NCBI GenBank assembly: GCA_022225965.2
Contig: JAKJXP020000198.1
Location: forward strand, 1 to 28,938
DNA from: Diatrype stigma
Lineage: Eukaryota; Ascomycota; Sordariomycetes; Xylariales; Diatrypaceae
Length of the DNA stretch: 28,938 nt
Reading direction: 5' to 3'
The position numbers were made by a program, and so were the translations under genes. This document shows, piece by piece, positions 8,966 to 19,970 of the stretch (position 1 is its first letter; every line of letters begins with the position of its first letter). Under the pieces are notes generated by a model that did no database searches, had not been told where the DNA came from, and saw nothing but the letters and a program-made list of their open reading frames with translations.

Positions 8966-11900
8966 ATGTCGGAATATAAATAAGCCGAAACCTCGGCCTA
9001 AAGCGTTATTAATAATATACGGACAGGCCCTTTTAGCAATCCTTTAAAAATCGACCCTATTACTTTAAAAGCTTAGGTATAACTGCTTAAATTAATTTCT
9101 ATTATTACGAATCGCTTATTAATAATGCTTAATTATTTTGATCCAATAATAATTAACTGGAAAAAGTTCGATCCGGAAATAATAAATTACCGTTAAAAAT
9201 TAACATAAGCACTAATAATACTAGCCGATTTCGAAAATATAAATTCGAATACTTTTAATATCCGAATATCCGAAAAAACGCTTAAGGATTATTAAAGCCG
9301 GTTATAAGGTTTTATAATAACAAACTTTAAAATAATGCCATTCTTATTACGAACCAGTTTAAAAAATGCATTTATGCGATAAAGCATTTACATTAATAAA
9401 AATAACGCCAAATTTAATAAAGCTTTTGCCGATTTCGTTATTACGAAAGTATTTCTTATTTAGGATATAAAGAAATTAAAAATAACTAAGGCCAAATAAT
9501 TTAATACATTAACATAAAAAACGCTAATAATCGAAATCGATTAAAAAACCGTATATTTTCCGGAACGCCCTTAAAACCAAATCCGCTTCCGGTTATTATA
9601 TATATTAATAAACGAGCTACTTAATTTATCCTTATTTCATAATTCAGTTTTGCCGCGTCGCCCTATATTTTAAATCCAATCCTAGCTCGATTCGAATTAA
9701 TAGCCCGCCTTTAAAGCTTTTAATACCCAAGGCCCTTAAGAATTATTAACTGGATTTAAAGAAAACTTTAATTATTCGAATTAACGCTTTAATTTTTATA
9801 TTAATTAATGTTTAAGCTTATGCGCCGATTTTCGCTTTAACTTTCGTTTTAACCGATAATAACCGCTTTCGTCGTTCCAGGAATATTATGGCTAATCGTT
9901 TCCGAAATACCCAATCCAATTAAGGTATTTTTTAATAAGATTTCTTCCGTATCTTAATTATTTATATATAAATTATAATACGGCATATAATTCATAGGCC
10001 CTTTATATGCCAAAATAAAGGAACCTTTACGTATCGCCGTATTTAACGATCGAAACGGACGACTTAATTAAGGGAAACATGTCCCTTTTAGGATTACCTT
10101 AAACTGGATTTTCGTATATATATTTTTTTAAGACACTTTTAAATTCCAAAATACCAATTTCTACCAAGATCCGATTAATAACCAAACCTTTTTTCCGAAC
10201 GCCCAAACGGAAAATAAAAGCCACCCGGTTTTTTAGGTTTCTTAAAACCACTAAAAGGCTCCAGTTTTTTTTTTCGATAGCATCATTATTTATGCCAGAA
10301 TTAATTTTTATACCGGTCGATAATCAAATCCAGTTAATATATTATAATATTCCGCCGATACGAATTTAAAATGAAATGTATTTATTAATTATTATCGGAT
10401 ATTTTAAAAAGGCTTAGAATAAGGAAAATAATTATACGGGGAAAATATATAACATTTTAAAAAATAAGTTCAGATTTTTCTTAAACGTTTATTATATTAC
10501 GAATATCCGTTAAACCTAATTTTACGTCGTATTTTTAATTATCCTGTTAAAACGAATTGTTATTTATTTTTTATATAATATATCCCGTTATTAATACTTT
10601 ATTAATATATATTTCGCCATGAAACGCCATTTTAATACGGAACAAAATAAGGTCCAATATTATTTTAATTAAACTTCGATTATTTTTTTCGAAACTAAGG
10701 CGGATAAGAATAATTAAAGCAAATTAAACCTAAAGGTATTTCAAACTATGCTCGATAAATTTTCTTTATACCAAAAAGCATTAAAACCCGATTTTAAAAA
10801 GGAATAATAGCTTATTATTGCAATTTATCATATATGCCGTAACGTATTTTAATTTTAATACGCCCTTTTCGAACTTTTTATTAGGTTTAAAAATATGGCT
10901 AATAAGTTTCGTATATTTATCGGTACCCATAAAATTTTTAAAAATATATCGCGGTAATACTTAATTAATAAGAATAATAATAATAACGACAATAACGAAT
11001 TTAGTTAATATTACGTTAATCGCAAATATTATCGCAATAATCGAAAAGGCCAATATAATAATAATAAGCGCTCCGTCCGTATATAAAAACGCAAGTACTA
11101 AGTATATAAAAAAAAAGGTTACTGGTTTATTAAATATACCGAAAAGAAATAAAAAAACGTTCGTATTTAATAAAGGAACCGCAAAAAAGGCCGAAAAAAT
11201 AATTACGCTATTTTTTTAGCCGAATACGAAAAGATTAACGATACGGATTTAAAGTTTAATAAAAAATATAATAATATCTTTTCGAATAATAAATTTAATA
11301 ATAATTAATAAATAACCGCCGTATATCTTTCCGATTAAGCATTTTATTATCGCATAATTATATTTTCCTTTATTAAGCAATCCAAGTTCGATATTGCTTT
11401 TATTCTTAACCGGTATGCCAAATATATTTTTTAAGGAATTATGCTAAATATAGGAATAATACGAATCTCGATTACCGGCAAAAGCCAATATACGGCTTTA
11501 ATTAAAAAATATCCCAATCGTTACATGCCCTTTAATAAAAACCGCGCCGAAAAAGCCAATATCCGATTCGGAAATGAATTACTTATAGAATCGCTTAGAA
11601 CCGTTACCGTCGATATATCTTTTGGCCGAATTGATTTTTATATAATAAATATTAATATCCCGTTTTTATTATTACTTAAAAACATAAACCAATTTAATAT
11701 ATACCTTAATAACGTTATTAATTAATTAATTTATAAAAATAATATTACGGTTCTTATTAACCAAAAATAAAAATATCCATAATTCCATCTTAATAACGTA
11801 ATCTTTTTTATAAAAATAAAGCTGCGTCGTTTACATATCCGCTTTGGCCATTCTTTCGTTATTAAGCTTCAAAACTTATTAAAAAAAGCAAGGCACAAAA

Positions 11901-14500
11901 TTAATCCAAAAAACATTAAAAAAATTAATAAATTCTATTATTATTATCAAATTAAAAAAAAAAATCCCTTAACGATTTAAGTTTACCTTTAAAAACCCGG
12001 ATTTGGACTTTAATTACGAGGTCGTTATAAACGTTATATACCTTAATAAACGTTTCGTTTTTTATGTTATTAATACGGCTATAGGTTTTTAAATAATACA
12101 ATTTATAGCTAATATATTAATAAAGAAAACCTATAAAGCCCTTAAGTTTTATTGGATCGATATTTATTTAAAACCCTTTAATGTTTTTACTTACGACGCC
12201 GGCATTAATTTTAATAGCGCCGAATTCCGGAACGAAGTTCGATTTGCCGGCATTATATATAAATAAGTCCCAATAAAAGCCCATTAATTTATCGGCAAGA
12301 TTAAAAAATATTACGAACCTATTTAACGAATGTATAAAATCATTTTTAAAAAAATATAAGGCCTATGCGCATTCCGTTTATAAATGGCCGTTAAAACTAT
12401 TAATAATATAATAAACCCAAATAATTTCGTATTTACTTTATTAATTTTTAAGGCCTATTCGAAAATTAACATAAACTTGCCGCTTATGCCGTTTTAAACT
12501 TAAAGGGCAGTCGCAACTTAAAAAGCAATAGCCGAAATTAAAAAAATTAAGGTTTAACGCTTAATCCGGAACGCATTAAATACTAAAAACGGCCTTAATA
12601 CTTAAAAAACGTTGCTTATATTATTATCTTTCGGTAGCGAAATATTTATATATCGCGAAAAAAATAAATAATAAGGTTCATATAAAATTATCGCCGTTAC
12701 CGACAAAAACGTTACAATCGCTTCGAATATATCCGGAAAAACCTTTATATTTAAGAATTCGCATATTAAACCATACATATAACCCAAAAATAACGCAAAA
12801 CCGCCCTAAAACCTAAAAATCGAATTACCTAAATTAAAACCAAGCTTTAATTTAACGGATTACGACATTATTCCAAAAAAAACCTTAATATATTATTCTT
12901 TAATGCAACGTATTTTAACGCAAAAAAAAAAAAATACGATTGCGCCTTAATAATTAAGCTATAAATAAAAGGTAAAATCGTAGCTTTTAATAAACCATAT
13001 AAAGCCTCGGATATAAAAAAACTTAATGCCTTATTCGAAAATAACATATTATAATCGGTTATTTATAATAAAGCCATTTATTAAAAAGCTACCATTTTTA
13101 AATTCCGAATGATTCGCAAGATTAAAGGGAAAAACATATTAGGCCCTTACGAAAAGTTCCGATTAATCGTTTAAAAATATAAAGATCCCGATAAAAATTC
13201 CATTATAACGTATGCCCTTATTATTTAAAAGGCAAATTAACGATTAATTATAGCTTTAGCACTTATATTACGACATTAAAACATAAAGGTTATAATTTAA
13301 GATATTACGATAGCTTATATCCAATTAAAGACGCCTATAAAACGTATCATTTTTATACGATTATTATCGGAATTAAAAAATAAATATTCCGAAAAAACGA
13401 TATTACGTATTATAAAGCCGTTATACGGATTAACTAAATCGGGCATATATTGGTTTAAAACTTATTTTCGCTATTACCAATAAAAGCTATACATAAACCT
13501 TTCGTTATTCGATTCATGTTTATTAATAATCCAAATCGAATAACCATTCGGCATAATAAGCCTTTAAATTAACGATACCCTTAATATTAATACGATAAAC
13601 TTTATAAAGAAAAAAAATAAGGCATTAATTAAAGCCAATATTAAGGCGCATCCGTAAAAAATCCTAAAGAACGGAGCCATAAAAGACTTTAATGGTTTAT
13701 GCCTAATTATTTATTTAAAAGAAAACGGCCTTTTAGTAATCCAAAAAGGACAAGCTAAAAAGTTGATATTACTTAATTCTAAAGCATTGGATATATTTAA
13801 GAAATATATTAAGCAAAAAGCCCGAAAAGCCTATATTTCTTTTATTTATTAATTCGAAATAGCCTTTAATTATTTTACGGCTGCTTAATATACGAAGCCT
13901 GGCCCTAAAAAAACTAAACTATTAAACGCCCGAATTTAATGGCAAATAAATAATAAGAATTACGAACTTAATTATATTTAATTAAACCCTTAGGATTTTC
14001 GATTATATATCTTCATTAATGAATCTTTTGCAAATAACAAAAACCTAAATTTATAAATCGAATACGTTATCGTATTTAAAAACGAAAAGTTTACGTCCCA
14101 AATTAATAAGCTTACCGTCGTTAGCAATATTATTCATTAATCGTTTATTAAATGCAAGAAAATAATTCGTAACGTCTTTACTAGCGAAATTTACGGCATA
14201 ATATAAGGCTTTAACGTCGAATACGTTATTTATCGTACCATTAATATGATCCTAAAACGCCTAATTTTTCCCTACGCCCCGTTCGTTTTTTATACGGATT
14301 CTTTCTTTTTATACCAATATTTGGTATAAATGGGAAGCATTAACGAAAAGCGATTAATAATTAATCTTATAGCCCTTCGTTAATTATATAAAAATAAGGA
14401 AATAAATAAGATCTAATAAATCCATAACAGCTGTAACCCGATTAACGCCATAACAAAGACGTTCCTTAATAAATCAATAAGGTCGTTAATTAATTGCAAC
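8966..14500 (+). pseudogene. Inner copia element gag-pol, broken
   Basis: A gag-like frame starts at the ATG at 8966 and can be followed with many stops to about 11,100, where a degenerate CCHC-knuckle region appears. Protease lies at about 11441-11725, a 94-codon stretch still free of stops in which the catalytic DTG now reads NIG. The integrase zinc-binding part is near 11820-11900 (KLRRLHIRFGHS) and its core near 12000-12400. RT lies around 12950-13800, with a KPLYGL motif near 13415. RNase H lies about 13990-14480 and includes IIHWSSIKCKR- and TDS-like motifs. The order gag-PR-IN-RT-RH is that of Ty1/copia. It is non-functional. Confidence 0.85.
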
Positions 14501-14602
14501 GAAATTAATATAAAATTAAAAGAATGAATAAAAAAAAATAATGATTTAAAAAATGGAAAATTATATAATTAAATCGACGGCACAATTCGCAATTAAATCG
14601 CG

Positions 14603-14619
14603 AAAAAAAACAGAATAAA
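14603..14619 (+). other. Polypurine tract before the inner right LTR
   Basis: AAAAAAAACAGAATAAA directly precedes the LTR start at 14620, where plus-strand priming is expected. RIP has made the whole region A-rich, so composition alone is weak support and position is the main argument. Confidence 0.45.
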
Positions 14620-14804
14620 TAATGGTTATATTCCAACGCGCTAGCACGCGTTGCCATTATATAAGCAAGCTAGTCCTATATAACTACAGGCTTCCGTCCG
14701 TAATTCCTTAAATAAACTTCTTCCTATCTTAAACACTTTAATACATAACCGTCTTACTTAATTGTTATTTGCTTTCTTTAATTATACGTACGTACCTATT
14801 AATA
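14620..14804 (+). repeat. Inner element right LTR, 185 bp
   Basis: Partner of 8626-8810. At most of the nine differing sites this copy keeps G/C and the left copy has A/T; two sites go the other way. It contains the same GC palindrome and TATATAAG box. Confidence 0.92.
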
Positions 14805-14809
14805 CAGTA
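14805..14809. repeat. Target-site duplication CAGTA, right copy
   Basis: Exact copy of 8621-8625. The outer integrase frame resumes immediately after it. Confidence 0.85.
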
Positions 14810-17530
14810 ATAAAGAATAATCCCTTATATATCGAAATAAAACGCATACGAAAAAAATAAAATAAAGCTTATTATTATCCCTTTTCGTTCGGCGATAAAT
14901 TAAACCGAATTGCTTTATTTCTTATGGCCGTATATTAAAGAATATGTTATAAAGCTGGTAAATATATTTCCATTTCGCCATAATAAAGGTAATAAATACT
15001 TTTAAGCCAAGCTGATTCGAAATTTGGATATTCCTATATAAAACAAGCTTAACGATTTATTTACTTTTAAAATTTGGGAATGTTTCGGTTATATATACGA
15101 TAAAAAGGTTATATAAAGTTATAAAATGATTTTACGAACTGTTAAAGTATACTTAATCGAATACGTTAATATTAAAGCGAGAATTTATAAGGTTTACGTT
15201 TCGAATAAATATATTATTATTTATATTCGTAATATACGCTTTATTAAAAGAATATTAAGCAAAAGGGCTAATGCTAATAAAGGCATATAATACGTTATCG
15301 AATTCGTTAATTCGAAATTCGAAAACGGAATATTTTAATCGGAAACGATAATATAATATAATTTAAACGTAACGAAAAACTCTATTACGAAGCAAAAGTA
15401 TATCGAAACGAAGGTTATAACCTTTTAATAACGCATTAAAACCCTTTTAAAAGAACACAACGAAAACGATTTCGGATATAAGGCAAGCGACAAATAGCTT
15501 TATTTGTCGCCCGAATCCTTTATTTTAAAATAATAACTGCTAAAAAAAATAAAGTAAAAAAAAATTACCAAAAACAAAATAATAATTATACCTAAAATAA
15601 AGAACATTAAAGTAACGAAAATTATATTTTCGATTATACCGAATAATTCCTTTAAGCTTAAGAATAAAAGGAAACATTTCGAAAAAGCAATCGAAAACCT
15701 TAAAAAGGAACATTCTTTCGGTAATAAAGTATTAAATCCCGTCTTAAATTCGATTATGGTAAGTAATTTATAAAAAAACCCATTATTCGAAAGTTTATTC
15801 GTAATAAGGGTAAAGAAATAAATTATAAAACCCTTTTTAACGCGCGTTTTAAATCGATGCCGCCGAAGCCTTTTTTTTTAGTATTGTATTCGCCCTTTAT
15901 ACGAATAAAGGAGGAATTTTTTTATAAGATCCGTAATAAACCCATTCGAACATTAACGAAATACGCTTTATTTATATTAAAAATAAAAAGAATAATAGCA
16001 CCGAAATTCGCTAAAACGATAAAGAAAACAAAAAAGGACCTTGTTTTTTGGAAATAATAACAGCCGACTTTGAAAATATAATATAACAATTTAATAAAAA
16101 GGAATATATTTAATTTAATTACTTTTTTTTTAAGGCTAAGGCTTTACCGTCGAAGTAAATAACGAATTAACGGTTTAACGTTAATACCAAATGGATTCGA
16201 AACCGAATCCGACTGGTGGTTTGCGGGAATTTCGAAATAAGGGACGATTATGTAATACAGAATGTATATTCGGCTATTGCCGACGTTATATCCATTAGGA
16301 TTTTCCTTATTTTTATGGTTATTTTTAATTTAAAAGGTTAGTTTTACGATATAAAAATAGCTTTTTTTAATGCTATTCCTTTTAAAGGTTACGATATATA
16401 CGTTTATTAACCGAAAGGATATAATAACGGAACGAATAAGGTTTAAAAATTTAAATAAGCGTTATACGGCTTATAAAAAGCCCTTATTTAATAATATCGT
16501 GCCTTTACGAAGGTTTTAAAAAAAATCGGATTTAAGCCGATAACATAAGACCTATACTTATTTAAATACGAAATAATAAGAAAGCTTTTTTTGGTATATA
16601 TTAATGATATTTTTATTATAAGCAAAATAATTACCGAATATTACCGAGTTCGAAATAAATTGCAAGCGTTTTTTTAATTAAAGGATTTAAGGGAAATTAT
16701 AAAGTTTTTCGGATATGTCGTTAAACGTAATAAGCGCTTACGAAAGGTTTTTTTTATTTAGAAAATAATTAATAAATACGGAAAGCAATTAAAGAAAATA
16801 ATTAAGACCCTTTAACGGTTCGAATTGGTAATTCCCGTTATTTGGATTTTTTTTTTTTTTTAAATAATGGCAATATATTAAAGAAATAGGTTTATTTAAT
16901 TATCTTTTAATAAATAACCGTTTAAATATTTTCTTTATAATAAGCAAGCTATATAAATCGAATTTAAAATCGGAAAAGGTTTATCGAAACTTATTAAACC
17001 ATTTTTGGCGTTATTTTAATATAACAGTTAAATTCGGAATAATTTTAAAAGGTAATTATAAAATTACGGATTTAATAATAAGGATTTTCGTTAACGTTAT
17101 TTTTTATAATAATTTAAAATTCCGTTTTTTATTGGCGCCTATATAATTTTATTTGCCGAAAGGCCGATATATTAAAAAACGAAAAAATAATTAATAATTG
17201 TATTTAATAATATTAAAACGGAATTTATTAATTTTATTTTTATCGGAATAAATAATATTTGAATTAATTATATATTAATCGAATTGAATTATTTTTAATA
17301 AAAGCCTTATATTATGTTTACGAATTTAAAAAACGTAATGGCAATAACGTTAAATTCGTTAAATATAACGAAAACGCAATACGTAAATGTTTAATATAAA
17401 TGAATTATCGATAAGGTCGAAAAGGGTTTTTTTCGATTGCTTTATATCGGAACGAATAATATGGTTACGAACGGTTTTACGAAGGCCCTTTAGGCGGAAA
17501 AATATAAGTAATTCGTACGGTAAATGAAAT
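14810..17530 (+). pseudogene. Outer copia element integrase-RT-RNase H, 3' part, broken
   Basis: The integrase continues across the nested insertion (IPYIS...NAYE corresponds to the conserved PYxPxQNGxAE region), followed by its C-terminal part to about 15350 (LPYFLWP-like, KARIYKVYVSNK). A 66-codon open stretch at 15857-16057 belongs to the linker before RT. RT lies at about 16170-16700. Its active-site motif is readable at 16591-16620 as LVYINDIFII, in which the first catalytic Asp of YVDD has become Asn (GAT to AAT, a RIP-type change). RNase H remnants run to about 17527. Stops occur throughout. Confidence 0.82.
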
Positions 17531-17755
17531 TGGACTTATATTAATAAAATTAAAGCGGTTATATAAATAATTATTAATCGGCCATAATTTTTATTTTAAT
17601 GCGATATATCGTAACGATATAAAATAATAAATTAAAAGTTTTTATATTTCGAAAAGTATCGTATATTTAAATGGAATAATACTAGTTAGTTTTTAAATTT
17701 AATATAAGAAGAATATTAAGAACGGCTTCGTTTTCCGAAGGCGTTTAAGGGATTA

Positions 17756-17891
17756 TATTACGTAATTAGTGCTTTAATGGCATTATTTATACCTAAGTAA
17801 CCGCCTTTTAGCATTTTACCTGCTTAGATTCCTTTGAATTTATATTATTAGTTTTTTTCCTGCAGCTACTTTTTGCTTTGCGCCTGCAATA
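17756..17891 (+). repeat. Outer element right (3') LTR, 136 bp
   Basis: It pairs with 5720-5855 without gaps. The 5' (inner) half carries most of its A/T substitutions, while the 3' (outer) half keeps CTGCAGCTAC and CTGCAATA, where the left copy has CTAGAGTTGT and CTATAATA. Confidence 0.93.
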
Positions 17892-17896
17892 AGATT
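17892..17896. repeat. Target-site duplication AGATT, right copy
   Basis: Exact repeat of 5715-5719. Sequence from here rightward was contiguous with 5714 and leftward before the insertion. Confidence 0.85.
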
Positions 17897-19194
17897 TATT
17901 CTGGAATGCGAAATGTAGAATGCAGAATGTGTAATGTAAGCGGGAAGATGGAGCTTCTAGCAAGTCGACAGACACCCGCGACGAACCGACGGACTGAGCA
18001 TGTCTTTCGGCCGTAAGGGAAAATGCCGAGCGACGCCTTCTGTCTATATCCACTTCTGGTTGCAAATGTATCCAAAGGTCTTAGTACATTTCATTAACTA
18101 GTAGGTACTAAGCCCTGGCCACCCTTCTTAACCAGTGAACTAGAGCTCGAAAAATTACCCCTGACTTCGCGTTTGCGACGTCGCCGCGTCGCCAGTTAAG
18201 TGATTCTCGAATGCATCCAATCCCGAAAGGTCATGCCTTCTGCATTTCAGGATTTGGCTTGAAATCATAAACGTTGTTAGTCTGCGATCTGCGACATCCT
18301 GATATGGGTGACGGCCGTGAGTCAGTATATATCGTTGGCCTCGTGCGAATCACGATGGAAATGTTGTGGGTAGTGGCTTACTTGCAGGTTGAAGAAAAGT
18401 GGTTTTTTGCCAACTCTGCTAGGGTGGCCCTCTGTCCCCTTGCGGCCCGCACGTTTCATGCCCTCTAGTTATGGCCCTCGGCCTCATACTGAACGAGAGA
18501 TGAAGCGGGTTAAGTGTATAAAAGCTCAATCCGATCGACGGCACCAGACCAGGTACCTTGGGCGTTAACTGCATTTGGACGCATATAGTACGAGTAGTGC
18601 TCCCATGGGATAGTGCGCCTTATGGCGAGCCTCATCAATGACCTACCGGTCTAGATGGAATTGTTCGGTACGAACTACGAGGTAGTTGGATTTCCTGGTA
18701 ACGCTGCCTTCTTGATTAATTGAATGTAGCTTTCTGGCCTCAAATTCATGCTTATGGCCTTTCAAGATCTACCCGGCTTACGTACTGCTATCTTCGTTTC
18801 AGTCACACACCACTGTCTATTAGCTACTAGACATCCGCTGGGACGTACAGGTCAACTACCGAATATAAATGCGTAGCCAGGAACCATCGAATCTTGAGAT
18901 GTTATCCTTCACCCTGGGCATGCCTCGCCAGGTGGCTTTTACCTCTAATCATTCCTTTGTTACCTAGTCTGCTGTTCTCAAAGCGTAACCCCTTTTCTTA
19001 CCCGACGGTGCTGAAAACTTGTCCTGGTATTATTTCACTATCTTTTGCAAGATTCTCCCTATCATAACCTTGTATGAGGGTATAGTAATGCTACCAACTC
19101 GACAAGCCTTCGCCAGCGTGCGGCGCCTTCAATGATGATGGGAATAACCTCTTCTCTGAAACCCTTGATAGATCATAGAGAGGTTTGCAGGTGC
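17897..19194. other. Intergenic region; probable displaced promoter of the Zn2Cys6 gene
   Basis: Normal-GC DNA with no supported gene. The open frames at 17808-18065 (half inside the LTR) and 18274-18468 (no ATG at its start) are not gene-like. Because the retrotransposon entered at 5715-5719, the first several hundred bases here were originally directly upstream of the regulator's start codon. A plus-strand TATAAAAG at about 18516-18523 has no gene downstream of it. Confidence 0.5.
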
Positions 19195-19494
19195 CTACCA
19201 CCTCACGGCCTTATCTGACGGTAACCACATGTAATCGTACATGCCCATGACTGGCTCGGACTCGGCGTCGTCTGGCAGATTTTTGCTATTCTCCCGCTTC
19301 TCGCCATTTTCACGATGCTGGTCGTTGATACAGGCGTCACAAGCCCTCTTCCAGCCCTCCACCTCCTTCCTGCAGCCACAGAGGCAAGTACACGAGCCCA
19401 TGCAGCTGTAGCCGGGGTATGGCCCCGTGCCGATGTGGGGACCTCGTGAGAACGTGGAGTTGTAGGGTCGCGGCTCTCGATCGGGGTTCGACAT
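19195..19494 (-). CDS. Small cysteine-rich hypothetical protein
   Basis: A 99-residue frame from the ATG at 19494 to the TAG at 19195. I do not recognise the family. Residues 1-30 are Pro/Gly/Arg-rich (YNSTFSRGPHIGTGPYPG). A dense cysteine cluster follows: C31, C35, C37, C39, C41, then C52 and C55 (CX3CXCXCXC ... CX2C), which suggests metal binding. The C-terminal half is charged, then ends with an aromatic/Met-rich tail. There is no signal peptide or membrane segment. In favour of a real gene, a TATAAATA box lies on the same strand at 19658-19651, about 157 bp upstream of the ATG, and codons end mostly in G/C. Against it are the short length and lack of introns. It could be an intracellular metal-binding or zinc-ribbon-like protein (inference). 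Confidence 0.55.
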   Translation of the reverse strand: MSNPDREPRPYNSTFSRGPHIGTGPYPGYSCMGSCTCLCGCRKEVEGWKRACDACINDQHRENGEKRENSKNLPDDAESEPVMGMYDYMWLPSDKAVRW

Positions 19495-19650
19495 GTTGCT
19501 TGTTAATGCTGTGTCTTGTGTATCGGGCCAGATAATCGGGGGTTACAAAAAGTGGCTTCCAGCTTGAATACTATTTTTGGGGGTACGATTTTGGGTCAAA
19601 TAGGAGATAGGAGATAAGGTTTCCGAAATTGCAGAGTCTACGGAAAGTCC

Positions 19651-19658
19651 TATTTATA
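19651..19658 (-). promoter_or_regulatory. TATA box for the small cysteine-rich gene
   Basis: TATAAATA on the minus strand (TATTTATA on plus) inside CCTATAAATAGG, about 157 bp upstream of the ATG at 19494. No other minus-strand start is closer. Confidence 0.5.
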
Positions 19659-19826
19659 GGGAGCCCGGAGGACATATGACTTGATTTGAACTGCGACATC
19701 GCAGCTATAAGATGATTTTCAAAGGATTATAGCGAGTCATCGCCACGCATGAAACTCCATATAAATCATTGGAAATACACCAAGACGCCCAAGGAAGATG
19801 ACACCCCAAAACAAACCACCAACCAA

Positions 19827-19882
19827 CCCCCCCCCCCCCCCCCCCCCTGTCCTTTCCCCCTTTCCCCCTTTCCCCCCTTTTC
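19827..19882 (-). repeat. Poly-C run of 21 and C-rich tract (minus-strand G-quadruplex motif)
   Basis: The plus strand has 21 consecutive C (19827-19847), then TGTCCTTT and repeated CCCCCTTT units to 19882. The minus strand therefore reads a series of G5-6 runs separated by AAA followed by a G21 run, an ideal G-quadruplex motif. It lies about 90-145 bp beyond the stop codon at 19971 of the unresolved minus-strand gene. Confidence 0.85.
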
Positions 19883-19970
19883 CATTTAGACACAGCCCAA
19901 GCGCCAAACGAACATGCCATTCCCAACTAGGCCCAATAACACCTATTATATTTAAGCACTTATCAACCAT

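Larger units (their letters stand above)
8626..14804 (+). mobile_element. Nested RIP-degenerated Ty1/copia LTR retrotransposon
   Basis: A complete 6,179-bp element in the same orientation as its host element. It has two 185-bp LTRs (8626-8810 and 14620-14804) that I count as differing by 9 transitions and no indels, a 5-bp CAGTA duplication, an A-rich polypurine tract at 14603-14619, and gag, zinc-knuckle-like, protease, integrase, RT and RNase H remnants in copia order. Many in-frame stops make it inactive. LTR ends read TAATG...TTAATA, probably TG...CA before RIP. It belongs to a different copia lineage from the outer element, judging by the protein remnants and LTRs. Confidence 0.92.
5720..17891 (+). 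mobile_element. RIP-degenerated Ty1/copia LTR retrotransposon (outer), with a nested element
   Basis: The element spans 12,172 bp and is about 5,988 bp once the nested insertion and its duplicated 5 bp are removed, a normal copia size. It has 136-bp direct LTRs with TGTTG...CAACA-type ends (right copy now TATTA...CAATA, left copy TGTTG...TAATA), a 5-bp duplication, a primer-binding-like site after the left LTR, and gag, protease, integrase, reverse transcriptase and RNase H remnants in copia order (integrase before RT). Every frame is broken by TAA/TAG stops. CpA is nearly absent and TpA abundant, while CpG (TCGAA, ACGAA) is still common. This fits RIP acting at CpA. The GC content changes abruptly at both LTRs. 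The element is inactive. Confidence 0.93.

Noticed and set aside
12602..12787. Minus-strand frame in the AT-rich block
   Set aside because: It is antisense to the copia integrase/RT remnant and a chance open stretch.
5720..17891. Centromere or AT-rich isochore instead of a transposon
   Set aside because: LTR pairs, exact target duplications and readable copia domains fully explain the block, and its edges coincide with the LTR ends.
17808..18065. Minus-strand 85-codon frame at the right LTR
   Set aside because: It runs from host DNA into the LTR, so it is a chance fusion created by the insertion, with no family-like features.
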